From contig NZ_AP026867.1 in NCBI RefSeq assembly GCF_026000115.1, forward strand, positions 7,231,001 to 7,295,000: 64,000 nucleotides of DNA, given 5' to 3'. Source of the stretch: Aureispira anguillae (GTDB lineage: Bacteria > Bacteroidota > Bacteroidia > Chitinophagales > Saprospiraceae). Both the position numbers and the translations under genes were made by a program. Positions 16,944 through 25,769 of the stretch are shown piece by piece. The notes beneath the pieces are model-generated. The model saw nothing but the letters and a program-made list of their open reading frames with translations. It did no database searches and was not told the DNA's origin. Each line of letters starts with the position of its first letter. Within the stretch, counting starts at the first letter, position 1.

Positions 16944-18467
16944 TTATTCTTGGATACTAAGGTGATTAAAATACGTTCTGACCTGACTAGGGCTGATTTC
17001 TAGATGCTGCTGCCCATGAGGATTGTACAAGAAAATAGAATCATTCTGTACCCTATCTAAGGTGTAGGCATGTCCTTCAAATAAGATTTGAGTAGCATCT
17101 GTTGTATTGGGTAGTGGAATTTGAATAGGATTTTCATCCTTGCCGCTAGAAGAAAAAATCACAGGCTGCTTTTTGTCTAAAGCTTCTAATAATCGTGCCA
17201 TCAAATCCTCCTTTTGATAAAATGTAGGATCTATTGTTTTAGCCTCTTTGCCCGTTAGAGTGGCTAGGGCTTCTGTAGGCGTTCCTCCTTCTATATTATC
17301 ATAGCCTCCCAATAGTTGAGCATAAGCCTTTTCTACAACAACTGCCCAAAGTTCGCCATCTGCCAGCCCCTGATATAAAGGACGACCAGTCCTATCTGTC
17401 AGCACTTCAGGACTTACTGTAATATTGACCTTTGTTCTTTCTTTTGAAGCTCTATTTAATCTAGGATAAAAGGTCACGACATAATTGTCCCCCTCTTTCT
17501 GGACAATACTATCCTCATTTTTCCCATCAAATAAGTTAGGATTGCTTTTAGCCAATGCTCCCATAGAAGAAAGTAAATAACAATCGCCTGTTTGTCCTTG
17601 ATCTATATCATTTAATTCAACGGCTTCACAATCTCCATTCCCAAGCTTAGCTAGAGGTAATGGGCTATTATTCCAAGAACTGTTGTCTGCATGTTCTGGT
17701 AGAGGCTCTGGGTTCTCATCCATACAAGGAGAATCTTGTTCCCTCTCAAGCACTTGTTCCAATCTTTTTGTTACTTCTTGTTCTAGCTGTATCATTCTAC
17801 CATCTTCTTTCCAATCATTGCGTATTCTTTCGATTTGCTTTTTATAATGATTCTTTAGTTCTTGATCACGAATAATGTGGTCATAAATATCATTTAATCC
17901 CCCTTTGGGGGTTTCTAATAGTTCTCTAAGCTTTTTTAGTTGTTCTAGATCACTACTATTGGTAAGAGAACTGGCTGTATTTTCTTGGATGTTTCCATGC
18001 CGTATTGCGGCTTCCAATTCCCTATATCTCCTTAGGACACGACTAAATTCTGCTCCTCCTATTTTATGGTTCATCTCCATTTCTTTGGAGTAGATAATAA
18101 ACCATATTCCTTCCTCTGTAGAACTATATTTATTCCCAATAGAAGGAGAGGGCGAGCCATCACTATTCCAGTTTAAGAGAATACCATGATTGTAATACAG
18201 GTATCGTTCTGCCTCCTCTTTGTATTGTTGCAGTACTGCTTTTTTTATTCTAAAGATTTGTCCACTCTCAATAGGTTTATTTCTTTTTCCAATAATTTCC
18301 TGAGCAAGTTTCCTTTCTATTGTTTCTATCTTTTTGAAAATTTCATCCAGTTGCTTTTGCTCATCAGGATCAATTGTCCCATCATCTTCAAAAAGCTTTT
18401 TATAGCGTTTAGCTTCTTTTTTGGCTTTCCTTAAAAATGCTTTTAATTGTTTTAGGCTATCACTCAT
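16944..18467 (-). CDS. Calpain-like (peptidase C2) cysteine protease, candidate toxin/effector
   Basis: 507 residues. The C-terminal half (about 280-507) is a calpain catalytic core: DIDQGQTGDCYLLSSMGALA with nucleophile Cys296, ELWAVVVEKAYAQL and GGTPTEALATLTG as in eukaryotic calpains, then GHAYTL with His466 and LYNPHG with Asn482, completing the Cys-His-Asn triad. The N-terminal 250 residues are charged and helical, probably coiled coil, with a half EF-hand-like stretch (DDGTIDPDE, 28-36) lacking the first Asp. There is no signal peptide, membrane segment, prodomain marker or T9SS tail, so export would need a device such as a T6SS or another contractile system; none is in this window. It heads a leftward operon with five secreted paralogs. 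A housekeeping protease is the alternative. Confidence 0.88.
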   Translation of the reverse strand: MSDSLKQLKAFLRKAKKEAKRYKKLFEDDGTIDPDEQKQLDEIFKKIETIERKLAQEIIGKRNKPIESGQIFRIKKAVLQQYKEEAERYLYYNHGILLNWNSDGSPSPSIGNKYSSTEEGIWFIIYSKEMEMNHKIGGAEFSRVLRRYRELEAAIRHGNIQENTASSLTNSSDLEQLKKLRELLETPKGGLNDIYDHIIRDQELKNHYKKQIERIRNDWKEDGRMIQLEQEVTKRLEQVLEREQDSPCMDENPEPLPEHADNSSWNNSPLPLAKLGNGDCEAVELNDIDQGQTGDCYLLSSMGALAKSNPNLFDGKNEDSIVQKEGDNYVVTFYPRLNRASKERTKVNITVSPEVLTDRTGRPLYQGLADGELWAVVVEKAYAQLLGGYDNIEGGTPTEALATLTGKEAKTIDPTFYQKEDLMARLLEALDKKQPVIFSSSGKDENPIQIPLPNTTDATQILFEGHAYTLDRVQNDSIFLYNPHGQQHLEISPSQVRTYFNHLSIQE

Positions 18468-18629
18468 CTGTCTTGGATTGTTTTACCCCATGCTATGCTG
18501 TTAATTAGGGGAAATTATTCTTATTTTGATAGAATGATCTTATAATCAATGCTTAATGATAAGTATAAAAATCGTATAACCAAAGGTTTGTAAATAAAAA
18601 TAGAAGTTTTTTATATAACAAGAATAAAA

Positions 18630-18662
18630 AAAGCCACATTCAATTTGTTTGAATGTGGCTTT
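18630..18662 (-). terminator. Intrinsic terminator after TonB-HMA receptor gene
   Basis: Stem AAAGCCACATTCAA (18630-18643) with TTGAATGTGGCTTT (18649-18662). The A-run at 18626-18632 provides a T-tract for leftward transcription, 20 bp beyond the receptor stop codon. Confidence 0.85.
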
Positions 18663-18682
18663 TGTATTTGAGTTAGGAGCGC

Positions 18683-21610
18683 TTACTTACTGGTTGTTTC
18701 GCAACTGGTAGCATTGGTTTTATTAGCTTTGAGGTGATCGGCATCATAGCCTGCTTTGGCAATCGTTTTCTTTATTTTTAGTGCAGAAATTTTTTCTTGT
18801 ATAAATTGTACTTCAATGCTTTGATTGCTAGCATCAGCAAAGACATTTTGAACGCCTTTTAGTGGATATAAAGCATTTTCAATTGTTCTTGCACAACCTT
18901 TACAGGTGTTAGAACTTTTAATTCGTATAGTGGTCAGTGTGTATTTTGGCTTTCCATCTCTATGCCCACTCCCTTTTTGGCAGCAAGCAGGCAAGGCTTG
19001 ATAGACAGTTGAACGGGCGGGAATATCATCTGCATCATACCCTGATTCAGCAATAAGCGTTCGTATTGCAGCGACTTGTATTTTGGTTGGATCATAAATT
19101 ACTTCCAAAATTTGGGTTTCTACCACTAAGTTTACTTGTTCAATTCCATCTGCTTTTGATAATGCAGTGCGCATAATACCCTCACAAGTCCCACACTGAG
19201 ACGATGTTTTGATCATAATTCTGCGTTGATGTTCTTCTAGCAACCAAGCTTTTTCTGTGGTAGGAGTTTCTGAAATAGCAGAAGTCGCAGAACAAGAGCT
19301 TACAGGGGCAAAACGTTCTTTTCCCTGAAAAGTGTATTTAACACCTGCATAGACCTGCGCCCCAAAAACAGGAGCAAAAATAGAAGAAGCATCAAAGTTT
19401 GCATAGTTGTTGGTCGTAGAAGTACCGAATGGGTCTTGAAAGCCTAAAATAGGCTGCTCTTGCGTATAATTGGTTAAGTTTTCACCTCCAATATAAATTT
19501 CCCAACCTCCTTTGAAAAACTTCGAAATATGGGCATTTAGGCGCAGATAAGTAGGGCTATATTCCTCTAGGCGATACGCAGGCAAATCGTCGCCATAAGG
19601 AGGATGGAGGTGCGGAATACGCTGGGGACCAATGATATTTAATGTGATGTTAAATTCCCACTCTTTTTTGGGAGTAGTGTAGTTTAGGTGAATGAGTCCT
19701 CTATGTTGTGGCATCAAAGGCATTTCGTGTAAAATGCTGCCATAAGTCATGCGTACATCATTAAATTTATAGGCAATTCTAGCTTCCAAACCTTTTACAA
19801 TATCTTGGCTGTAAGAAACTAAAATGCTATTGGCAAAAGATTGTCCCTTTAGATTATAAAACTGAATTTTAGTATAGGTAGGATCAGAATCTAAATCCGC
19901 TACCAATTGATTTTCAAAATCTGTTCTATAAACATCAATATTTAAACTCCCTTCATGTTTCGGGCTTAACTTAAAATTCCATGCAAAATTAACCCCATAA
20001 TTCCATGCTACTTCAGGTAGAATAGTTTCCAAAACCGTAAATGCTTTATAATTAGGCATATACTTTAGATTTTCTATAAAAAGATTGGCTGTACGCACAC
20101 CACGTCCGCCAGAAGCACGAATAACCATGTCTTCTGTAAAATTGTACTTGAGATTTAATCTAGGAGCTAGATAAGCATTTGTGAATTGAGAAGTATGGAT
20201 TAAATCTGTACGGAGACCTAGGATCAAGCCAAAAGCACTTCCTTGTTCTTCATTGATTTTTTTGGTAAAATCATACTCTGCATAGACGGCTGCTAGATGC
20301 TCTGTTCGATCATTGTTAATGTCTACAAATTGTTCTTTAAAATCTACTAAATCATAAGCTAGCCCAGTACTCAGATTATGTGCTTTATTCCCTAAGTTAG
20401 TTTGAAAAACAAAATTGGTATAAAAGCGTTTTTGCAATCCTGTATATTGTTTGTCCCCAAAAAAAGAGTTGTGTTGGTGGATATTAGCATCATAAACAAT
20501 TGCAATGCTTTGATTGGGGTTGCTAAATCCAAAATAACCTAATTTACCAAATGCACTAATTCTTCGAATTTCGCTATTGACTTGATATAAACGACTAGCA
20601 GGTTGTCCAAAAACATTTTGGAAACTGCTAAGGGTTTGCCCCCCACTTCTATTGTCCAAAATGCCTTGAACATTTAACTCAAAATGCAATGATTTGGGTT
20701 TGTATACCCAGCGAGAAATAATATTGACCTGTTGCTTTTTGGGAATGTCTAAAAATGAATCTTTGTTATAATCTATCTCTGTACCATAATAATTACCATG
20801 CATTAGCAAACCCGTACTCCAGTTTTTTGTCAAACGGTAATTGAATTGGGCATTAAGTTCGATTCTTCCTGTATAATTGGCAAATAAATTTAAAAATAGA
20901 AGCGGAGCTTTATAAGGCTTAATCAATTCGGTGTTAATTTGCCCTGTAATGCCCTGCACGCCTTTTTTGACCGAACTAGCACCTTTGGAAATTTGGATTG
21001 CTTCAATAAACGTACCTGGGATATATTCCAAACCAAAAGCACGACCTAAGCGATTGAAGGTAGGGCGATTTTCGATTAACATTTGGGTATAGGTCCCTCT
21101 AAGTCCTAGCATTTCTATTTCCTTTGCTCCTGTAACCGCATCTGAAAAGTTAATGTTTACTGTAGCATTATTTTCAAAACTTTCAGATAAATTACAACAA
21201 GCAGCTCTACGAAGCTCACCTGTTCCAATATTTTCAACATTAAGTGGATCTAGGGTAGAAGTGAAGCTGCTACGCTTTTTGGTTTCGACAACAATATCAT
21301 CTAAGGTTGTATTTTCTTCTACAATTAATTTCAGACGATCTTCTTGGGGCAATATTTCAACCTGAACGGTTTCATACCCAACATAATTGATTTCTAAAAA
21401 ATAAGGATGAATGGTGTCTAAGCGAGGAATGGTAAACCAGCCATCAATATCCGTAATGGCTCCAATAGTAGTGTCTTGCCAGTTGACTGTTGCGCCAATT
21501 AAAGGTTCATCGGCTTTATTAACAACCATTCCTGAGAAGGTTAATGGTTGATCTTGAGCAATACTTTGTACAGACAAAAATAATGCAATATATAAGAATA
21601 AATATTTCAT
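18683..21610 (-). CDS. TonB-dependent receptor fused to two C-terminal heavy-metal-associated (HMA) domains
   Basis: 975 residues. Order: signal peptide (to about 18), carboxypeptidase-regulatory-like domain (SGMVVNKADEPLIGATVNW), plug with a Cys pair (RRAACCNLSESFE) near 135-235, barrel ending around residue 775 (GAQVYAGVKYTF), then two ferredoxin-like HMA modules. The first has CGTC at 806-809, the second CKGC at 903-906, each followed by the GYDAD motif typical of copper-binding HMA domains. An extra CC and HxD-type linker lies between them. Both termini of such barrels face the periplasm, so the HMA modules would receive metal there. Copper or another soft metal is the probable ligand. 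The upstream Cys-rich gene is probably co-transcribed. Confidence 0.88.
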   Translation of the reverse strand: MKYLFLYIALFLSVQSIAQDQPLTFSGMVVNKADEPLIGATVNWQDTTIGAITDIDGWFTIPRLDTIHPYFLEINYVGYETVQVEILPQEDRLKLIVEENTTLDDIVVETKKRSSFTSTLDPLNVENIGTGELRRAACCNLSESFENNATVNINFSDAVTGAKEIEMLGLRGTYTQMLIENRPTFNRLGRAFGLEYIPGTFIEAIQISKGASSVKKGVQGITGQINTELIKPYKAPLLFLNLFANYTGRIELNAQFNYRLTKNWSTGLLMHGNYYGTEIDYNKDSFLDIPKKQQVNIISRWVYKPKSLHFELNVQGILDNRSGGQTLSSFQNVFGQPASRLYQVNSEIRRISAFGKLGYFGFSNPNQSIAIVYDANIHQHNSFFGDKQYTGLQKRFYTNFVFQTNLGNKAHNLSTGLAYDLVDFKEQFVDINNDRTEHLAAVYAEYDFTKKINEEQGSAFGLILGLRTDLIHTSQFTNAYLAPRLNLKYNFTEDMVIRASGGRGVRTANLFIENLKYMPNYKAFTVLETILPEVAWNYGVNFAWNFKLSPKHEGSLNIDVYRTDFENQLVADLDSDPTYTKIQFYNLKGQSFANSILVSYSQDIVKGLEARIAYKFNDVRMTYGSILHEMPLMPQHRGLIHLNYTTPKKEWEFNITLNIIGPQRIPHLHPPYGDDLPAYRLEEYSPTYLRLNAHISKFFKGGWEIYIGGENLTNYTQEQPILGFQDPFGTSTTNNYANFDASSIFAPVFGAQVYAGVKYTFQGKERFAPVSSCSATSAISETPTTEKAWLLEEHQRRIMIKTSSQCGTCEGIMRTALSKADGIEQVNLVVETQILEVIYDPTKIQVAAIRTLIAESGYDADDIPARSTVYQALPACCQKGSGHRDGKPKYTLTTIRIKSSNTCKGCARTIENALYPLKGVQNVFADASNQSIEVQFIQEKISALKIKKTIAKAGYDADHLKANKTNATSCETTSK

Positions 21611-21697
21611 TGTGTTGTTAAATTTTAACGATAAAAAACAAATCTCTCCTATAAAGCTTGTTTGCCTTATAGGTAATAAAAGGATTGTTCTATGATT

Positions 21698-22195
21698 CTA
21701 ACAACGATATATTTGAAACCAATTCTGTATAGAGCTACTGTATCTAGGAGGAGCTTTATTTAAATTATTATGAACGGCAATTATTTGTGGAAGAACAATT
21801 GGTGCGCTATAATAAACAGGTGGGGAAAAATAGACCCATGGCAAAGGATCGCCAACGGTTGGCAACTCTAAATCATGACTCAGATTTAGATTAATATTTG
21901 CTTTGGAATATTTAAAAATAGGTGAACAACAATCCTTATTCGCTAGAAAAGGCGATTTCTTATGGCAAGTAGAAGTTGTGTGTGCTTGGGGGCTAGGGGT
22001 AGCGCAACAACTCTTTTTTGCTTGTTTTGCAGCTTTAATTTTGCAACATTCTAAGTCAAGTTTAGAGGCTAACATGGCTAGATATTGTTGCCCTGTACAG
22101 TTGCACAACATCATATTCATACTAATTCCTGTTGTTGAAATTAGTACTAAAAAGGCTAAAATAAGTGCCATTGTTTTATGTTGCTTGACCCTCAT
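21698..22195 (-). CDS. Cys-rich membrane/secreted protein, HYC_CC_PP-like, metal-associated
   Basis: 165 residues. The N-terminal segment ALILAFLVLISTTGISMNMM is a signal peptide or anchor. It is followed by an unusual number of Cys residues: LCNC, ECCK, SCCA, TCHKK, DCCS and a terminal YRC, and by a KAPPRY element near the C-terminus. This layout (Cys after the signal, CC pairs, late PP) resembles the small HYC_CC_PP family that accompanies HMA-domain TonB receptors in Bacteroidota; the match is by eye. Located 87 bp upstream of the TonB-HMA gene in the same direction, it is probably a periplasmic metal-binding partner. Confidence 0.65.
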   Translation of the reverse strand: MRVKQHKTMALILAFLVLISTTGISMNMMLCNCTGQQYLAMLASKLDLECCKIKAAKQAKKSCCATPSPQAHTTSTCHKKSPFLANKDCCSPIFKYSKANINLNLSHDLELPTVGDPLPWVYFSPPVYYSAPIVLPQIIAVHNNLNKAPPRYSSSIQNWFQIYRC

Positions 22196-22222
22196 AAAGA
22201 TAAAGATAATGCAAAAAATTGC

Positions 22223-23269
22223 CTAAAACAAATTTATGGTTGTTCTCCTTGGTGTAGAAATTTTATTTAACCAATTGATTAAGATGCTGTCTTGCCCATA
22301 ATTCATGGCTGGATCGTAATACCAAGCTGCTCCTAAATCAATATGGGTTGCTTGTTCAAAACTTTGAAAATCTATGCGATTAGGTGCTACTCTATTCAAT
22401 TTATCACAAAAAGAAACGGCTGCTGCATAATCCACTAAACCATCTTTTTTTCCATGTAGGCATAAAAAATTAAAACTATCTTTCTGATTAATCCAAGTTA
22501 CTGGATTGGCTAGTTGGTAGGTGGCGCTTTCGGGCTGCCCTGTATAATTTAAAAGGGTAGAGGTTTGTTCCATTTTAGCAATATCTAAGGCACCTACAAT
22601 ACTAAAAACACCTTGCAGAATGGAACGATCTAAATTCATTTTTTCCCAGCGATTTTCATCGTAAGCCAGTAGGCAACCTAAATTAGCACCAGCAGAAGTG
22701 CCTCCAATAATTAATTGTGGATGGTGGATACCCTGTGTTTTTAAAAATTCTAAACTATGCGTTAATGCTGCATTAATATCTTCTTGTAGGTCAAAATAAT
22801 TAAATTCAGGGGTAAGCCGATAAGCAGGGAAGATGAGGGTATAGCCTTCTTTTTGTAGCAAATGAGCAAGATGCTTATGTTGGTTAGGACTTCCAAGACA
22901 CCAGCCCCCTCCATGGATATAAAATATGACCGTATTTTTTTGGTTACTACTACTAGGAGCTGGGTAATATTGATAATATTGCCGTTGCTGTGTCCCATAA
23001 GCTACTTTTTGCTTTTGTTCTCCATCTTTGAACGCTGCATGATCTAACATCCATAAGTGTCGAGGAAGATGTATTGCTTCTTCTATTTTCGATCCTTTAG
23101 GGAGAACCCACAATAGCAATTGCCAGAGCCACAAGCTACCACAAAAGATGACAAATAAAACCTTTATCCCCTTTAGTAATTTATTAGATGGAGTTGTAAA
23201 TGGGATCAGATTATAACTGATAAAGGTACTAAAAATTAAAAGACCGTAGAAAAAGAAATCAAATAACAT
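22223..23269 (-). CDS. Alpha/beta hydrolase (hormone-sensitive-lipase-like esterase)
   Basis: 348 residues. One or two N-terminal hydrophobic segments (about 1-20 and 34-55) anchor it to the membrane. The catalytic domain has the oxyanion motif HGGGW, the nucleophile motif GGTSAGAN with Ser, and late Asp and His candidates (HGKKDGLVDY and QATHIDL). This is the HSL/BD-FAE-type carboxylesterase arrangement, active on short-chain esters. The gene ends 27 bp before the Cys-rich gene 21698-22195 and runs the same way, so it could be the first gene of that operon, though no functional link is apparent. Confidence 0.82.
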   Translation of the reverse strand: MLFDFFFYGLLIFSTFISYNLIPFTTPSNKLLKGIKVLFVIFCGSLWLWQLLLWVLPKGSKIEEAIHLPRHLWMLDHAAFKDGEQKQKVAYGTQQRQYYQYYPAPSSSNQKNTVIFYIHGGGWCLGSPNQHKHLAHLLQKEGYTLIFPAYRLTPEFNYFDLQEDINAALTHSLEFLKTQGIHHPQLIIGGTSAGANLGCLLAYDENRWEKMNLDRSILQGVFSIVGALDIAKMEQTSTLLNYTGQPESATYQLANPVTWINQKDSFNFLCLHGKKDGLVDYAAAVSFCDKLNRVAPNRIDFQSFEQATHIDLGAAWYYDPAMNYGQDSILINWLNKISTPRRTTINLF

Positions 23270-23428
23270 AAAAGAATAAGCGGCTTAAGTATAATAGATT
23301 ACAAAGAGGATTGATATGGATAGAACATCCAAAATACAAATTAAAAATGAAAAAAAACAGTAAGGATTGTATTTCACCGCTTTATATTCCCTTTAAGACC
23401 TGTTTTGGGCAAAACAAAAGAAAACCAC

Positions 23429-23953
23429 CTATGATTTATTCTTTAGATCAATGATTCTCCGTGCAAAAAGCAATTTTGGTTTCCAGTATTTAGAAGTTGT
23501 TACATTGTCTATGACAATACCTCGTTTGCTACTACTATGTATCATATACAGACCATTAGAATCATTTTTGTAAACCAATCCCACATGCTGAATTTTTCCA
23601 TTACGACCATGCCGACCAAAAAATACTAAATCTCCCATCTGAGCTTTGCTGATCGGGATTTCTACTCCTTGTTTGGATTGACTAGAAGAACTGCCTGATA
23701 GTTTGATTTGATGTTTAGAACAAACATAATAAGTAAAACCAGAGCAGTCAAATCCTTTAGGATCTTTACCTGCATATTTATATTTTATGCCCTTGTATTT
23801 TTCAGCGTCTTTGACTAAGCTTTTGCGCAATGTCATTTCTGCCGATACTTTGCTAGTCGAACGATTTGGTGCAGAACTGCTAGATTTACAGGAAGTAAGC
23901 AGTAAAATTGTAAAAACGAAAAAAACAACTAAATTAATGATGGATTTTTGCAT
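23429..23953 (-). CDS. NlpC/P60-family peptidoglycan endopeptidase lipoprotein
   Basis: About 174 residues from the preferred ATG at 23953 (MQKSIINLVVFFVF); the frame extends nine codons further up to 23980. A lipobox LLLTSC marks it as a lipoprotein. The catalytic domain shows GFDCSGFTYYV (Cys), GKIQHVGLVY (His) and MIHSSSKRG (third polar residue region), as in Spr/YafL-type endopeptidases that cut the peptide stem of peptidoglycan. The length fits a single-domain enzyme. It acts at the inner leaflet of the outer membrane or in the periplasm during wall growth. Confidence 0.87.
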   Translation of the reverse strand: MQKSIINLVVFFVFTILLLTSCKSSSSAPNRSTSKVSAEMTLRKSLVKDAEKYKGIKYKYAGKDPKGFDCSGFTYYVCSKHQIKLSGSSSSQSKQGVEIPISKAQMGDLVFFGRHGRNGKIQHVGLVYKNDSNGLYMIHSSSKRGIVIDNVTTSKYWKPKLLFARRIIDLKNKS

Positions 23954-24062
23954 ATAATTTTTTTTTAGCCTAATTGGCACGGTTGTAGCTGTTAAAAAAG
24001 TAAGTTTTTATTAGGTTAGTTAAAAGGGTTATTAACAATATAAAAATTATATTGTTATATAG

Positions 24063-24096
24063 AAAGCGATTCGGTATTGCCTCTCCGAATCGCTTT
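24063..24096. terminator. GC-containing hairpin, possible terminator
   Basis: Perfect 12-bp arms AAAGCGATTCGG (24063-24074) and CCGAATCGCTTT (24085-24096). The stronger T-tract is on the plus strand, where no gene ends, so its direction is unclear. It may back up the terminator at 24236 or shape the leader of the NlpC/P60 transcript. Confidence 0.5.
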
Positions 24097-24235
24097 TCTT
24101 ATGCCCCTTAGAGACTTAATTTAAACGATTAAAATACCATTTCTAGTATACCAATATGGTTAAAGGATTGTTATTGGGTTGTGCTAATAGAAGGTAATTT
24201 TCCTTGCTACAGCAAAGAGGAGAAGGCAAGGTACT

Positions 24236-24269
24236 AAAAAAGGAATTGACAACAGTCAATTCCTTTTTT
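24236..24269 (-). terminator. Intrinsic terminator after outer-membrane barrel gene
   Basis: A 15-bp perfect stem AAAAAAGGAATTGAC (24236-24250) with GTCAATTCCTTTTTT (24255-24269) and a four-base loop. The leftward T-tract is clear. Confidence 0.85.
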
Positions 24270-24308
24270 ATATAAGAAGCAAAACTTCTTTTTATTGATG
24301 GGCATTGA

Positions 24309-25277
24309 TTACCAAACAGGGCAACCATAACGTTTGCCACTTCCCATATTGTCTGTATCTAAATAAAAGCTAAAACGGATCGTTACCGTATAGTAAGCAT
24401 CGTTATCTTTTGGATCTCCTCTCTGTTCGCCAGGAGCAGTAACAATACCATTGATATTTCCTGGATCTAATTCAGTAGAACGACGAGCCATTGCTTTGGC
24501 TAGACTAGCAGTTGTTGGATCCATATTGGCATCAAACACGCTCTCGTCCGAAACATAATCACCAGAAACATCGTCGATATAATCCGTAAATGTCATTCTA
24601 TGATTAACTTCTAAAGCTAAGGCCCAAGTATCGTTATAAGACCATTTAACACCAAATCCCATTGGGATATTGAGCTGTACCAAATCATAAGGAGCACGAC
24701 CATCAACCAAACCTTGACCTTCTGTGCTCAATGGTTTTAGTTCTATCCAGTTGCCGTTGTAAAGTCCTTCAGGATTAAAGGCAAAAATACCTACACCAAT
24801 GAATCCATAGGGAGACAATACACTATAGTTTTTGTATCCTCCACCCAATTCAAAATTATAAGGAATGATTTCAGCCGCTATACTTGCTTCAAATACATGC
24901 GTTCTAAAATTCAAATTACGATAATATCGAAACCAAGCATCATCAACATTATCTCTTGAACTAGTAGCTGAAAAACCAACTCCCGAAAGTTTATCATCGC
25001 CATGGAACTGCAAATAACTAAGATCAACTCGTGCAGCAAAATGACCACCTATATTATATCGTCCAAAAATCCCAAAGGTAGGTCTGACAGATTGAATATC
25101 AGTATCAATGATGAAACCTTTACCAACACCTGGTTGGCCACCTAAATCACCCAAAAATTGGGAGGTTCCTGCTTGCACTCCAATTTCTAAAGGGTATGCT
25201 GGTCTATAGCCGTTTTGGGAGAAACCAGCTGTTGTTCCAAGCATAACTAAACACCATAAAATAAATGTTTTTTGCAT
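24309..25277 (-). CDS. Outer-membrane beta-barrel protein, DUF6089-like
   Basis: 322 residues with signal peptide ending at GFSQ. The mature protein opens with EIGVQAGTSQFLGDLGGQ, then alternating amphipathic strands (FGIFGRYNIGGHFAARVDLS, VLSPYGFIGVGIFAFNPEG, MGFGVKWSYNDTWALALEV), ending in a strand with YYTVTIRFSFYL. The opening EIG...G...YLGDL-type signature resembles the DUF6089 family of Bacteroidota, small barrels of unknown function. The TonB box and plug are absent, so it is not a receptor. Probably monocistronic. A short palindrome TCCCG-TTAT-CGGGA (25313-25326) lies in its 5' region. Confidence 0.75.
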   Translation of the reverse strand: MQKTFILWCLVMLGTTAGFSQNGYRPAYPLEIGVQAGTSQFLGDLGGQPGVGKGFIIDTDIQSVRPTFGIFGRYNIGGHFAARVDLSYLQFHGDDKLSGVGFSATSSRDNVDDAWFRYYRNLNFRTHVFEASIAAEIIPYNFELGGGYKNYSVLSPYGFIGVGIFAFNPEGLYNGNWIELKPLSTEGQGLVDGRAPYDLVQLNIPMGFGVKWSYNDTWALALEVNHRMTFTDYIDDVSGDYVSDESVFDANMDPTTASLAKAMARRSTELDPGNINGIVTAPGEQRGDPKDNDAYYTVTIRFSFYLDTDNMGSGKRYGCPVW

Positions 25278-25769
25278 CTTATAATCTTGGTATAATGTTA
25301 AGTAAAATAGCTTCCCGTTATCGGGATGGGGATAAAATTATACTACCTAAACGTTAGAAAACAATTAAATAGTATTTGTAAAATTGGATTTCTTTATTTT
25401 TTTCAAAAAAAAGCAAAAGTGATTTTTTTTTGATCCTTCTAATTGCCTTTCTGTTAAGGCTGACTAAAGGTATAAACTTTTTCCTAGATTACAAATTTAT
25501 TGTTTTGCTTCTTCTTTTAAGAGTTCTTTAACAGATAATTTAGAATTGTATCTATTTTTTTTAAATAAGTGACTTAAAAACTAAAGGAGTGTAAGATTTT
25601 AAATTCAAAAATAGCCGAGACTTATACATGTTGAATTAATTAATGTCATATTGCCAAGTTCATAGCGTGATTACTCAGACAACTATTTTAAGGTATTTCT
25701 TAATCTTGAGAAAATATTTAGTACATTTGCAGTATCTTTATTTAGACAAATTAAAAATTAAATTTGTTA
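25278..25769. other. Divergent promoter region (barrel protein / FecA-like receptor)
   Basis: About 490 bp, very AT-rich, with no coding frame. It contains the promoter candidate at 25722-25729 for the rightward receptor and a small palindrome at 25313-25326 in the leftward leader. Nothing else is recognisable. Confidence 0.5.
25722..25729 (+). promoter_or_regulatory. Bacteroidota-type -7 element for FecA-like receptor gene
   Basis: TACATTTG matches the TAnnTTTG consensus exactly, about 41 bp before the ATG at 25770. The -33 position reads TTA rather than TTG at 19-bp spacing. Confidence 0.5.

Noticed and set aside
16944-18467. Calpain-like gene as a plain housekeeping protease
   Set aside because: It cannot be excluded, but coupling to five exported paralogs and repeated protease-gene scars is poorly explained by a housekeeping role; kept as the alternative in the feature entry.
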